From the NCBI GenBank assembly GCA_023548195.1, contig JAJHZJ010000335.1:5872514-5936513 (forward strand): a DNA stretch of 64,000 bases, in the 5' to 3' direction. This DNA comes from Bettongia penicillata ogilbyi (taxonomy: Eukaryota; Chordata; Mammalia; Diprotodontia; Potoroidae). The notes under the pieces were generated by a model. It ran no database searches. It was not told the origin of the DNA and saw only the letters and a program-made list of their open reading frames with translations. Position numbers and translations under genes: made by a program. Shown piece after piece: positions 31,830 through 43,103 of the stretch. Each line of letters starts with the position of its first letter. Position 1 is the first letter of the stretch.

Positions 31830-32540
31830 TACAGTTTTTTGTCAATTTTTACATTTTAAACTTAAGTTCAAAGTGAGAAAGGAAAAAGAAAAACATGGCC
31901 ATGTACCCAGGATCCTAAGAGAGGATTCAGTGTAAAACCGTTAATTTCTCTTTCAAGAAATCCTATGAGATAAATACTGTACATTGCTTTCCCAGCCACC
32001 CAGCTTTTCTTTGGTGCTCAGCTGGTTTTCGTTTGTTCTCTGCTGTGCACTTTTCACTTCATTTTTCCTCTCCCTCCCCCCGCCCCCCCCCAAAGAAGGC
32101 TACCATTAAGCCTGGAGACACACACACAGATATGCATAGATATCTATAAACACATATTTACACATATACACTCATACACATGTATGTAAACCCATACTGT
32201 GCTGATTTCCTATCATCTGTTTCTCTGAAGGTAGATAACATCTTGCTTCATAAGTCCAAGCCTTTCCTTGTTTTTCTAACTCAACCAGCTCTTCATTTCC
32301 TATTCCATAGCAATATTCCAATCCAGTCACATCCTCTCTGAGAGTTTCCCCCCAACCCCCAATTTTCTGCATCCCTTCTGTTCTTGGTTACATACATTTT
32401 ATTTGTACAAGACAATTTTAATTTAAAATAATCGGAATTATTCTTTTTACACTTCAGCAGTGTCTCATCTCATAATACAAAGTCTGATACTGCTGAATTG
32501 ACATCTTTTTTCCTGGTTTCTTAGAAGTTCCTGATCTTTT
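31830..32540 (-). mobile_element. L1 3' UTR relic, minus strand
   Basis: The order of 'ctctttcaagaaatcctatg', 'tactgtacattgctttccca', a C-rich patch, ACAC/TATA-rich repeats (about 32118-32185) and 'ctgtttctctgaaggtagat' is shared in its first part with the element at 63.8-64.0 kb. I read this as the 3' end of an L1 subfamily inserted in minus orientation. The family assignment is from memory. Confidence 0.5.
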
Positions 32541-32544
32541 GTTC

Positions 32545-32890
32545 TTCTAAATGAACTTTCTTAGTATTTTTTCTAACTCAGTAAAACTTTTTTAGTAATT
32601 TAATTGGGATGACATTGAATACATAGATTAGGTAAAAATTCATTTTAAAAATTATATTGGCTTTACTTACCTATGAACAATAAATATTCAATTATTGAGC
32701 TCTGAGTTTATTTGTATAAAAAGCATTTTTGTTTATATTCATATTAGTTCTTGTGTCTGTTTTGGTAGGTATATTCTCAGGTATTTTAAATGGTCTGAAA
32801 CTATTGAATAATATTGCTGGAACATAGTGTAATTTCTGTTTTTCACTTGATTTCTATTTTCACTTTGAGAACATGATTACCATCTTTGCT
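32545..32890 (-). mobile_element. L1 ORF2 reverse-transcriptase relic, minus strand
   Basis: In plus-strand reading, 'gacattgaatacatagatta', 'ttggctttacttacctatga' and 'ctcaggtattttaaatggtc' correspond to the reverse complement of the late reverse-transcriptase region of L1. No frame is open. It is bounded by the 3' UTR relic and by HAL1-like sequence, so the set may be one L1 with internal losses or separate insertions. Confidence 0.55.
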
Positions 32891-32899
32891 TTTTCTGTA

Positions 32900-35095
32900 C
32901 ACTAAATTCTATTTTATCTTTGTGTGACTCTCTTTTTATAATATTTCCTGAAAACAACATATTGTTGAATTCAAATTTTTCATCTGCTGTCCATTTCCAT
33001 TGTGTGGATAACTTTGCTCATTCACCATCTAAGCTACAATTCTTTTCACCCTATTTTCTCTGTCTTCTGCTTTATTTCTACCCACTACCTTGCCCTCCTA
33101 TTCCTTAACCTCGTTCCCCCTCTGAGTCCCTCCCTCATCCCCTTCCCCTCCCCTCGCCCTCTTGTTTCCTTCTGAATATAGAAGGCTTTTATACCCTTCT
33201 TGATGTAGACGTTGTTCCTTCTTTGACCCATTGCTGATGAGAGTGAGGTTTCTGCATTACCCGCCCTCCCTCCTATTAGCTTCTTCTGTATCTGTTTTTT
33301 CTTTTTATGCCTCATTTCTATGAGGTGTTTACTCCTTTTTTTCTCTGTCTTTTGGAGTCATCCCATCATACTCAGCTAGGCTCACGCCTTTCTTCCAAAC
33401 TCCCCAAATAATGATGATGTCCATAAGAGCCCTGCTGATGTTCTTACATGTACGAAGCAGTTTGGCCTTATTGAGTCCCCAGACTTGCTCTTTAATGTTT
33501 ATCTTATATTTCTCAGGAAGTTATACATCAGGTTTTCCCTTAAGTTCTGGGTTTTTTGTCACAAAAACCTGGAAGTCTTTAAGTTTATTAAATGTCCATT
33601 TTTTTCCCACTCAGGATTGTACTTAACTTTGCTGGGTAAGTCACCTTTGATTTTGACCCAAGATCTAATGGTCTTTCAGTGTAGTAACTGCTAGATCTTT
33701 TGTAATCCTTGTTGTAGCTCCATGATATTTAATTTTTTGCTGCTTCCCTTATTTTCTTCTCGGCCACGGAGCTTTGGCTATGACATTCCTGTAAGTATTC
33801 CTCCTGGGATCTCTTTCCAGTTGTGAGTGGTGGATTTTGTTCTATTTCTACTTTACCTTCTTGTTCTAGAACTTTGGGGTAATCTTCTTTGGTAATTTTT
33901 TGTAATGTTGTATCATGATTCTTTTTTTAATGTGATTTTCAGGTTGCCCAAGAATTCATATATTATTTTTCCTCCATCTGTTTTCCAGATCAATTGCTTT
34001 TCTGATGAGAAGTTTCACTTTCTGTCCTATTTTTCTTCATTCTTTTGATTTTGTTTTATGATTTCTTGGTCTCTTAGATTGTCATTAGCTTTCCCTTATG
34101 CAATTCTAGTTTTCAAGGAATTATTTTCTTCCTTAAGTTTTTGATCTCTATTTCTAGTTGTTGACTTTTTTCATCATTTTCTTGATTTTCTTCTGACTTT
34201 TCCTTGATCTCTCTTACTTGATTTTTAAAGTCCTTTTTAAGTTCTTCCAAGAACTCTTTTTGTTCTTTGGATCATTTTACATTTCTCGTTGAAAAGGGAA
34301 TGACTCTTTTAGCTCTGCTGTCTTCTTCTGAACATGAACCCAGGTTTTCTCTCTATCTCTGTGGTTGGGTTCTTCCTCCTTTGCTTGATCACTTTTATTT
34401 GTTGTTCATTTTGATTTTTTAGCAGCTATTAGTATAATTAAGTTGTAGTTGTGAGATATGGGGGTGATGCCCCAAGCCTCAGGTCATTTTCTGAGGTCTA
34501 TCTCCTGCCCTCCCTGCCAGCCACACTGTGCCACAAATATTTCACCCTGCTCCCTGCAGTCCCCTCTGGAGACTGCAAACTAGAGCTGTCCTCTCTTCCC
34601 TAGAACTGAAACCAGGGACTCTGCTCTCCTGTAAGTGCCCATAGCCAACAGGGTCCCTGCCCTTTGCCTCTGCACTCGCTCTTTCTCCCCACAGCCAGGG
34701 CCTGGGATGGGTTTGGTCAGCACACTTAGGGTTGGCATCCCTGGGCAGTGGAAAGCCCTTCAGTCTTCTCCTCCTCAGCCATCAGACTTCCCACCTGTCC
34801 GTGAGATAAAGGTTTCTGAGGCCAAGACTGCCTCTCAATCCAGCTGCCCCCACGGTTTATTTTTGGTTGATTCTACAGAGTCGACCTGGAAGTGTTTGCA
34901 CTTCACTCAGGCCAAACCTCTACCCCTGGAAGTCAGGTCTTTCCTGGGTTCTTCTCAGATTGTCTTTGGAAGACAACTGTTTTATCCTGTGTTTATTTCT
35001 GCTGCTCTGAGGCTATGCTTTGTCTTTTTTTTTGTGGAGGAAATTTGGAGAGCCAGAAGTTTTCCAACCTACTCTACCATTTTCCTAGAGTGCTC
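32900..35095 (-). mobile_element. Older HAL1/L1 ORF1 element (copy 3), decayed
   Basis: Sense-strand order is 5' UTR (about 35095-34330), ORF1 (about 34300-33640), then purine-rich 3' UTR (about 33600-32900). The ORF1 part aligns by eye with copy 1: the reverse complements of 'aagtcctttttaagttcttc', 'tctgttttccagatcaattg' and 'gggatctctttccagttgtg' correspond to the coiled coil, the RRM start and the RRM end. Stops and indels break every frame. As in copy 1, ORF1 passes straight into a 3' UTR. The 159-codon plus ORF at 34635-35114 is antisense to the 5' UTR and is not a gene. Confidence 0.6.
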
Positions 35096-35106
35096 TCCCT
35101 TAATAA

Positions 35107-35632
35107 AGTTTTAAGCTTTTATAACTTCAGAAGCATAAATGCTACAAATTTATTTTAAAAATTGAATTTAATATTTAAAAATATTGCTTTGTTATTAAAA
35201 TTCAATGTAATCACCATCTTGTGCTAGATATTACTCATCAGTTTTTGAACTTTGTAATAGCTTTCATCAGCCAGTGCTCAGTGACTGAAAGGGTTGCCTT
35301 TGTAATCCTATCCTTAAGATTGTCCAAAGAACAGGTTTTGATGCTTATTAGACAGCTTAGACACGAGCCCACATGAAAAAAGCTTAATGCAGATAGATCA
35401 CATGACCCAGGGGGTGGCCAAACAACAGGACCACAATCCTCTGTTCTGAGAGAATGTCATGCAAAAATTGTTGCACACCTAGTACCTAAAGACAGGATGC
35501 CCCATCTTTTTAAAATTAAAATTTTAAACTTATTTAGAATTCACAGCACTAAATAAGTGCAAATGAAATTTAATTATACTTTCAAATGATATTTTTTGGT
35601 AGACCCTTCTGAAATTATTAAAGCTTAAAACT
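35107..35632. mobile_element. Mariner-like non-autonomous DNA element
   Basis: The inner terminal repeats 35107-35133 and 35606-35632 are inverted and match at 25 of 27 positions (core AGTTTTAAGCTTT). Outside the right arm the sequence continues 'gtgctaagactttgtg', which fits mariner-type ends of the form AAAGTCTTAGCACAG. The matching outer bases on the left are missing, and the HAL1-like 5' end abuts there. The 470-bp interior has no transposase frame. Superfamily assignment rests on end similarity. Confidence 0.65.
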
Positions 35633-35864
35633 GTGCTAAGACTTTGTGATCCGCATACACACACATAAACATAAATGTGTGTGTTGGTGCTCAGCAACAA
35701 GTATTCTTCGAGCTACTCTGCACCTGATAATGAGGTTTTGTGCCGTGAGGCCATGAAAGCAGCGTTAAGTTCTTAAGGAACTTGGGATCTTGAAATTGAA
35801 ATCATCATATCGAGAGCATTCCCAAAGGCTTGGTGCTGTTGTCAACTATGAAAAGCTTAAGAGA

Positions 35865-36055
35865 TGGCAGGCGCCTTGGAAAGAACTCTGAGCTTGAGTC
35901 TAAACGACCCGAATTTCAGTCCTGTCTTTGCTGCTTGCTTCCTCTTCGACCCCAGGCCAGTCATTTAGCCTCCATTACATAGAGCCTTCTCTATAAAATT
36001 AGGACTGGATGACTTCACAGGTCCCATCCTGCTCCAGGATTCTGATGCTTGACCC
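35865..36055 (+). repeat. CORE-SINE with CR1-like tail
   Basis: The head and core are diverged ('gaatttcagtcctgtc', 'ggccagtcatttagcctcc') and the end reads 'aggactggatgacttcacag' then 'gattctgatgct'. This tail type differs from the TTATTATT-ended copies. Confidence 0.55.
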
Positions 36056-36229
36056 TTTGTCCAGAGTCATTCAACTCAGGCAGAGCTGTCCGTGGTTCTT
36101 GATCTGAGAATGATTGTATTTTGAGGACTTCGTGGTTCAGCAAAATTGCTTTCCTTTCTTAATCGTATGTGTTTTATTTTACTCACTTAAGAATATGATT
36201 CTGAGCCGGGGTCTGCAGTCTTCTACAGC

Positions 36230-36520
36230 CTGCCACCAGAAGGGTCAACAAAGGCTTAGTAGACTGACCCTGTTCTGCTTCAGGGAAGCCTTTCCCAGGG
36301 ACCTGAAGCAGGATTCCAGATTCAGGATCCCTTCCCATGCTCAGTGTATTTTGTCTTCATCTTGTCTGTGCTGGATGTGTGTTGTTTTCCAGTAAAATCT
36401 GGACTCCTTGAGAGCAAGTAGGGGCCATTCCATTTCTGTCTTTCTCCTCAGGTGCTGGCATGGTGCCTGGTACATGGTAGGTGTCTTACAGATGCTGATT
36501 GGGTGCAGATAAATCTAGAA
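36230..36520 (+). repeat. L2 LINE 3' end
   Basis: The terminal block 'agggaagcctttcccaggga', 'aaaatctggactccttgaga', 'catggtgcctggtacatggt' and 'aggtgtcttacagatgctga' is complete to the end. Confidence 0.7.
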
Positions 36521-36564
36521 CATAGAAGTCATCAGACTTAGATTGGTACACGTTAGGAAATTAA

Positions 36565-36900
36565 AGCTTCATAGCTGAAGTGACTTGCCCAAGGTTGCAT
36601 GGTGGCAAGGCTAGGGTTTGGAGGCCAGCATCTTAGTACCCCAGATCTGTGATCTTTGTGTTGTATGTAACCACATCATTTTAGTGATATCATTTAACTT
36701 CTGAACCATAAAATGGAGGTGATAATACCCATTTACCTCACCATGTTCTGAAGATCACTTGGGAAAATTCTCAGTATCTATATAAAAGCAAGGAAACATG
36801 ATACTGGACAGACCACTGGACTTGGGGGTTAGGAGTGTCTGGATTTGAATACTGCTGTAGATGGATGCTTTCTGAGTCAGAACCTCTATGTGAAAATACA
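36565..36900. repeat. Cluster of MIR-type SINE fragments
   Basis: A minus-strand fragment ('agtgacttgcccaaggttgc') at 36565-36660 is followed by two plus-strand pieces. One is 'cataaaatggaggtgataat' (tail of one copy) and the other is 'gacttgggggttaggagtgt' with 'ctggatttgaatactgctg' (head of another). Confidence 0.55.
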
Positions 36901-37070
36901 GAAACTTCTTTGGGGAATACTATAGTTCTTAGAGGGATGAGTTACATATATTAGAAAGTCAAATTATTATGATCGTTTTCTTTTTAAACCAGAATGTATT
37001 TGACATAGTAATGTGTTCTAATATTAGAAAGTTATTGGTAATTTATTGTAGAAATGAGATTAGTCCAGGC

Positions 37071-37273
37071 CAGGAGTAGGGAACCTGTGGCCTCAAGGCT
37101 GCATTTGGCTTTCTAGGTCCTTGGGTGCGGCCTTTTGCCTGAGTCCAAGTTTTACAGAACAAATTCTTCTATTAAGGGGATTTGTTCTGTGAAGTTTGGA
37201 TTCAGTCAGAGGACCACACTTGAGGATCTACAGGGCCACGTGCGACTTTGAGGCTGCAGATTCCCCACCCCTG
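37071..37273. mobile_element. Palindromic hAT MITE (family A), copy 2
   Basis: The element is 203 bp, from 'caggagtagggaacctgtgg' to the inverse 'ttccccacccctg'. The two halves are near reverse complements almost to the centre ('gggcggcc'-type runs, 'acaaattcttctattaagggg'), so it would fold into one long hairpin. Flanking octamers GTCCAGGC and GACTAGGC agree at six of eight positions, consistent with an aged 8-bp target duplication. Confidence 0.8.
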
Positions 37274-37369
37274 GACTAGGCCTTTGGTTCCCAGATTATG
37301 AGCCTTAGAGTCCAGAGATCTCTGAATCTCTGTTGGGTATACCAATCATTGTAAATAATACATCTCACA

Positions 37370-37375
37370 CATATA

Positions 37376-37440
<65 letters not shown>
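37370..37440. repeat. (TA)n(GA)n compound microsatellite
   Basis: About 38 bases of TA units run directly into 16 GA units. It generates the S/L- and Y/I-repeat translation on the minus strand. Confidence 0.95.
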
Positions 37441-37443
<3 letters not shown>

Positions 37444-37479
37444 TCTCCAATATATGTGATTAATAAAATAAAAATTCAC

Positions 37480-39165
37480 TTTAAAATGTTGCTGAATTTA
37501 TAATAGCTTTTGTGGATTTCTTTTTATTTGACAGATCTTAATAATTCACTATTATCATGCGAGGCAGGGGCATATATTTTTTTTTAATCTTAAAAAGCGT
37601 TACTCATCTCAGTGCTGTAGCTATGAACTTCTTCAGTTGGAGGGAAAAGTGTGGAGAAGGGAGCGGTGGGCGTTTTAGGTGCAGTTGTGCCAGGAGAGGG
37701 TGTGATTTTGGCCTTTACCTTCTCAAGGTTTGGAAAGCGAAGTAGGCCTGGCAGAGGGGTGAAGTAGTATAGAGGCTCAGGTGTTGGAGTGAGACTAGGC
37801 AGTGAAGAAGGAAACCCCACCCCCAGGGGCACCCTGCAGCATAGCCCACACTGAGGGAATGATAGCTCGGCCTCCTCCTTATGAGGTTGAGGGGGTTTCA
37901 TGGTGCTGAAGTTTCCTGTGGCAAACCTAAAAGGGGAGACCTTTGTGTCTTTGTGCCATTCTGTCTGATTAGGAAAAATACTTTTTTTCTCTCCCTTCTG
38001 TTTAATGGTAAGATCTGATTTGGACCAAAAGGTAGGTGGGTCCCTGTAGCTTCAAGTTTGTGGGGGGTTGACTATTTCCATTCTGTTCCTGTGTTTTTAT
38101 GATTGGAGTGCTACCCTGACAATTCTGACTATTGAGCCCATTTAAATAATAGTCCTGGTGCTGTTGTACTTGGTTCTGTCCGTGTCATGATGATGGGCTT
38201 GGCCCTCTCCTGCATCGGAGCAGCCCCAAGTGCTTTGTTTACAGCGTGATTCAGGTAAAAACAGATTTACAGCTGTTAACCACCAGCCTAACCTCCCCTT
38301 CGTTTGCCTGATTCACTATAAATTAAATTATAGGTGCCTGTTAGAAATTTCTAAGTATGTAATCTAGAGTAGTTTCTGTGAACCATCTTTTCCTGTTTTC
38401 TGCTACCCCTCCCTACCCTGGAACTCTAGTCAGAGAAGCAGCAGAATGCCAACAGAACTGGCCTTCTCCAGGCCTAAGTAAAACATCTATTTCTGTGTCA
38501 GTGCGTGACAGCGGGATCCTTCCTGCTCCCAGCCCCAGCGAGGTGCACACACTGCATTCAGGACAAAGCTTTGGCTCCTTGACTTGGCTGCCCGATTTAA
38601 ATATTCATACTTCACCACAAGGAGCAAAGCTGCTGACTTCTAAAAGTGGGTCACTTGTGTGTGTGAGTGTGTGTGTGTGTATGTATGTGTGTATTTTTAA
38701 TGGGCCTTTTGGCACTTCGTAACGTGTTAATACTGTCTTGGAGAAGGGGAACAGTTTGGCAGTGCTTTTTGTCTTTCTTGCATTAGAGGCCAACACTTCT
38801 TTAGCCCAGTGGCAAGAAAGACTGTTGCAGATATTAATAACTAATGGACTGTAATATGGGCTTTAGCCTCCATTCTCTTGCATTGTTTTCTGGATTGCAG
38901 TATGTTACTGGCTTAACCAGAAGGGATTCAATTGGGACAAACCTTTTATGTGTAGATGAAAGATAAAAATGAGGTTTTAAGTAAGCTGCACTCTGTGTTT
39001 TTTAGATGCATGTTTTTAGGAAAGAGATTCACAACAGAACAGTTTGCTTTATGCTGCCTCTAAGTAGTATCTTTTTAAAGGCCCAGGTAGGTTGAGTTGC
39101 ATGTTGTATTGTGAACCATTTATTCTCTCAAATCATTAATAACTGTTTTAAAGAATACTCTGTAT
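37480..39165. other. Repeat-poor DNA, candidate regulatory block
   Basis: Apart from a GT tract (about 38654-38693), no repeat is recognisable for 1.6 kb, which is long for this window. The segment 38140-38660 contains a forkhead-type TGTTTAC, an octamer-like 'taaatattcat' and a Runx-like 'accacaa'. The 114-codon ORF at 38378-38722 runs into the GT repeat and has no domain. I infer possible conserved non-coding DNA. No gene is called. Confidence 0.4.
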
Positions 39166-39840
39166 CAGAGTTTCTTAGTCTTGTGTCTGTGAACTAGTTT
39201 TTTTTTTTTAATATTTTGACAACCATATTTCCTTTTTTAATTCAGTCTGGTTTTATTTTCAGTTCCAAATTCACTCCTTCCTCACACACACTTCCATCTT
39301 CCACCCATCGAGAAGTCAAGAAATATAATACCTATTATAAACATAAAGTCATGAAAAACAAATTTCCACATTGGCCATGTTATGAAAAAAAGAAAGAAAA
39401 AGAAAGAGAAAAAAAATATGCTTAAATCTGTCCTCTGAGGCCATCAGTTCCCTACCTGGAGGTGGAAGTATTTTTTTGTCACGAGTCCTTTGATGTCATG
39501 GTGGGTCATTATGTTGATCAGATTTACTCAGTCTTTTGTAGTTCACTATTGTTACAGTATTTCTCCTATTGTGTAAAATTGTTCTGGTTTCGCTCACTTC
39601 ACTTTGCATCAGTTCATACAAATCTTCCTAGGTTTTTCTGAAACCATCCCCTTCATCGCTGCTCACAGCACAGTAGTGTTCCCTCACGTTCATGTACATA
39701 ACAGTATTTAAATATATTTATTTCCTTTGCAATTCTTTTTTTTATTTTGTGCATTTTAAAACATTCAGAGAAGAGGTCTGTGGGCTTCACCAGCTTGCCA
39801 GAGGGAGATCCATGATACAAAAAATGGTTGAGGACCCCTG
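39166..39840 (+). mobile_element. hAT element (family B) split by an L1 insertion
   Basis: The left part (39166-39228) matches the start of the 14.2-kb copy ('tttcttagtcttgtg', 'aatattttgacaa'). The right part (about 39713-39840) matches its second half ('ttatttcctttgcaattctt', 'aggtctgtgggcttcaccag', 'aaaatggttgaggacccctg'). The outer flanks CTCTGTAT and CTCTATAT match at seven of eight positions, so the original 8-bp duplication is still visible. Removing the intervening L1 would give an element of about 190 bp, like the other copy. Confidence 0.8.
39228..39712 (-). mobile_element. L1 3' end inserted in the hAT element
   Basis: In plus-strand reading, 'gtgggtcattatgttgatca', 'cacttcactttgcatcagtt', 'catacaaatcttcctaggtt' and 'tttctgaaaccatcccctt' match the reverse complement of the L1 ORF2 C-terminus and 3' UTR. 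A-rich DNA lies at 39340-39420. It is 5' truncated at about 39712. It is younger than the hAT copy that it interrupts. Confidence 0.65.
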
Positions 39841-39929
39841 CTCTATATGAGTTAGCTTTTTCCCTCCAAAAGACCTTTTTTAAGTTTACTTAGGGGAAAT
39901 CACACACGCGTGCACACACACATTCTCCA

Positions 39930-40695
39930 AGGTTCTAGTTTTAAACATCTTTTCTTTCCCCTAAATCCCAACTCCTTTCCAAATTTCCCGTTTTCCATCT
40001 GTGGCACCACCATCTTTCAAGCCTCGCCGCCCTCTTCCCCAACTCTCCTTCACTTCCTCTGCCTATCCAGGCAGCCAGCCCATTTGTGGCTCCTCAGCTT
40101 CCCCAGTCGCCCTCCCAGTTCAGGCATTCTCACAGCCTCCCCTGCGCTATGGACATAGTCTCCTAAGGAGGCTTCTGGCCTCCACTCTTTGACGTAGCTA
40201 CCAAATTGAGGATTAGATCTTGGTACTTCTGCTCAGGAGGCTCCACATGTTCCCTCAAGAGCAGATCTATTGAAGCTGTTTTCCAAAGTGTTTAAGATTA
40301 AAATTGCTCAAAGCCCTTCCTAGCTTCTTAGCCTTCCTAGCCCGACCTCAAACCTCCTTTGCGGTTTTATTCCACAATATTCTCCAGCCCCGTCACGCCG
40401 GCCTTCCTACTGCTTTCCTGTCGTTGATTCCTTGCCTCTCTCTCCTCCCCTGAGAAGTTCTCCTTCCTCACCCCTGCCTCTCAGAAGAGCTCGTTTCCTC
40501 CCAAGTTCTCAATGAAGCTTGATGTGGTCCCCCCAGTTGTTAGTTCCCTCCCACTCTCTTACCTAGTGCCAGTTCTGTGAATATGTACTTATGCACTTAC
40601 ATCTCTCTGGTTGAAATGGCAACTGCTCAAAGGCAAAGACTGATGCCTTACATTGCAGGTGCCCGGCACGTAGAACAGGTGTTTTAAATAAGACA
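39930..40695 (+). repeat. L2 LINE 3' part, plus strand
   Basis: The middle and end are recognisable: 'ggcaccaccatctttcaagc', 'caaagcccttcctagcttct', 'cctcagacctcaaacctcc'-like runs, and a decayed terminus ('gcaaagactgatgccttac', 'gtgcccggcacgtagaacag'). ORFs here are broken. Confidence 0.55.
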
Positions 40696-40929
40696 ACAAG
40701 AACTAACCTTGAATTTAACAGGCACCAAATAGAATGGACTTTTCTGCGTATCTTACTACGTCACCAATAGAAAAGGAGGATGGTCCTTGGACTTCTGGTT
40801 CTCTATAGTACGTGACTTGTGTTTCTTATAATAAATTTGACCTAACAACTTAATATATTATCATGTCATAATATATAAGATAACATTCGATCTTATAATA
40901 ACTTAATAGTATCTTATAATACTTCAGCT

Positions 40930-41340
40930 TTCAGAAGCCACTGACCTTGTCTTGATTTCTTCTTGGCCTTCCTTTTCTTCTTTCCTGTGTATTTTTTCAG
41001 ATGTTTCAGTTTCCTCTTTGATTTTGTTTCTTTTCTTTTCTTCCCCCACCCCCAAATTGGGAGGGAGAGAAAAAGGTCTTGTAACATATGATACTCAACC
41101 ATTGACCTTGTCTGAAAACCTGTGTCTGATTCTGTATTGAGTCCATCTCCTCCATCATGAAGTGGGCAGCATGCTTTATTATTTAGGAGCCATGGGGTTG
41201 GTCATGGTGTATCAGAGTTATTTTCTTTGGGATGCTGTTATTGTATAAGTTATTATCTTAAGTCTGTTCACTTCACTCTCAGTTCCTAGAAGTCTTGCCA
41301 GGTTTCTCTGAAACCATGCCTTTCATAATTTCTTAACAGT
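40930..41340 (-). mobile_element. L1 3' end, minus strand
   Basis: The sequence 'aagtgggcagcatgctttat', 'ctttgggatgctgttattgt', 'gttcacttcactctcagttc' and 'ctctgaaaccatgcctttca' is the inverted L1 3' UTR and ORF2 end. It is 5' truncated and resembles the copies at 39.2 and 45.9 kb. Confidence 0.6.
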
Positions 41341-41940
41341 GCCATAAGAAATGCTGATGGGGGAAGGGAGAGCCAAGAGGAAGACTGGGGTTTGAGAAAG
41401 TAAAAGAAGCAGAGGGAAAGGTGGGCATTTAGCATGCCTGCCATGGGCAAGTTATTTGCTTAGCTCACCAGATATCACAAAAATTGGGTTGGATGCTTTT
41501 CCATGGTCCATCCTGGACACCTCTTGGAGTAATGCTGGAAGTATGCCCTTTGAGCCAGTCTGGCTTTTCAGGGACACTCTGTGCTGTTGGCACTCACTCA
41601 GTGACGACTGATTGCTGGGATGACCACAGAAGTTACCTGGGATCTAGAAGTGTGGCCTAAGGCCTATGCATGCCTACAGACTAGGTTGCCAATCAGCACC
41701 CCTCAAAGTTACCAAAGTGTTTTTGAATTAGGGGAGCTGGGAACATGTTTTTCTTATGTTACATCATAGATGAGTCCTTGAAAAATTGCTCTTCAGTTGA
41801 TATTTTGTGATTTTAAATATACTAAAGGAGCTTGTTATTTAAATGGATCCTATGATCATTTTGTAAAGCAACACATGCTTCCCTAAAATGGCTGTTTTGA
41901 TTTTTTAAATTGCAAATCCAGGGTAGGACTGTGATAGCCA
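41341..41940. other. Unassigned DNA
   Basis: I recognise neither a repeat nor a gene. Confidence 0.4.
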
Positions 41941-41944
41941 CACT

Positions 41945-42135
41945 GCTAATGACAGTTATCATAGTCACAGTTCCTTAAGGCTTGCAAGCCTCCCTTTTCA
42001 AAACAACCCTGTCAGCCAGGCAGTACAGGAATTCTGAAACTTTGAGGAGTGAGTGATCTGTCCAGGGGCCACAAGCTAGAGAGTGTCTTTGATTTGAACT
42101 CAAATCCTCCTGTCCCTGAATCATACCACACTGTC
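41945..42135 (-). repeat. MIR-type SINE, minus strand
   Basis: The inverted order 'aaaacaaccctgtcagccag', 'gtgatctgtccaggggccac', 'gatttgaactcaaatcctcc' marks tail, core and B-box region. Confidence 0.6.
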
Positions 42136-42780
42136 CTGGGGCGATGTGATCGTAGTTACTGGTGGCATAAAAGTCTGCCCAAGACTTAAACTACCAGGAG
42201 GCAATGCTCACTTGCCCATTTTTGGCTTAAATTGTCAGTATTCTGAAGGCAAATTCAGTCCAGCTGGCCCAGTCGGCCTTGGCCTCCACTGGATCAATCA
42301 CCATGGTACCAAAGACATCATCACCAGCGTCATTTTAATTTCCTTACAGATTGCAAATAATTCTAACAAACCTTGTTTGTTAAAAACTCAAGGCTTTTCT
42401 TTCATTTCTCATGCCACTTTTCACCTTTTTTTCAACCAACAAAATCTCTTTTTTCCACTTGATTTTAAAAAGCTTGTGACTATATTAAGGAACCAACCCT
42501 CCACCCCCACACATACACCCTATCCTGAGCACACACACACACATTTATCTTAGAAACAAAAGACTGCCTGTGCTTGTTTACAAAACAGAAAAAGAAACAC
42601 ATCCATCTAATACTTGCCAAAGTATATTCTCTATAAAAAGTAAGTAAGAGCAACCCATGAGGCTTGCACTAGGTCAGTGTATAACTTGACAAGGGAAAAC
42701 TGAGAAAGCCTTCTTCTGGCTAGAGCGGGAGCCCTAAAACTGGGTGCAGAATTCTGTGTAAAACTTTTGGGAGTCCAGGT
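42136..42780. other. Repeat-poor DNA
   Basis: A 135-codon plus ORF (42146-42553) runs into an ACAC tract and has no domain that I recognise. The segment 42150-42400 has ordinary complexity and may be conserved non-coding DNA. No gene is called. Confidence 0.35.
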
Positions 42781-42834
42781 CCTATAGGTCCAGGGTGATA
42801 AGAGGAGCCATTCTGTTAGTACGTAACAAGTCTG

Positions 42835-42990
42835 TCACTGGATCCAGATGGCTCAGGAGGAGAAAGTGAGGCTGGTGACCTTGCACAGCTCTCCCTCAGT
42901 CCAAACAAAGTCCAGGGCAAGTCATGTCATCATTTCTCTGATGGCATGGTCTTCTTCAAAAATGAAGGATGAACACAATAACATCTGTTA
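42835..42990 (+). repeat. RTE-tailed SINE fragment
   Basis: The phrases 'ggatccagatggctcaggag', 'gaaagtgaggctggtgacct', 'caagtcatgtcatcattt' and the end 'atgaaggatgaacacaataa' match a marsupial SINE family with an RTE-derived tail, from memory. The part upstream of 42835 may belong to it but is not clear. Confidence 0.5.
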
Positions 42991-43103
42991 CTGAAGAAGG
43001 GATTGGGCCCTGAAGGGAACAGGCTGCAGTTGTAACGATCTGTAAGCTTACAATGCCCTCTCCACCGTCTTCGGGTGCCTGCTGACCTGGGCTGTGTCTA
43101 AGA

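Noticed and set aside
34635..35114. 159-codon plus-strand ORF as a gene
   Set aside because: It is antisense to the 5' UTR of a decayed HAL1/L1 element.
42146..42553. 135-codon ORF
   Set aside because: It runs into an ACAC microsatellite, with no domain and no sign of codon bias.
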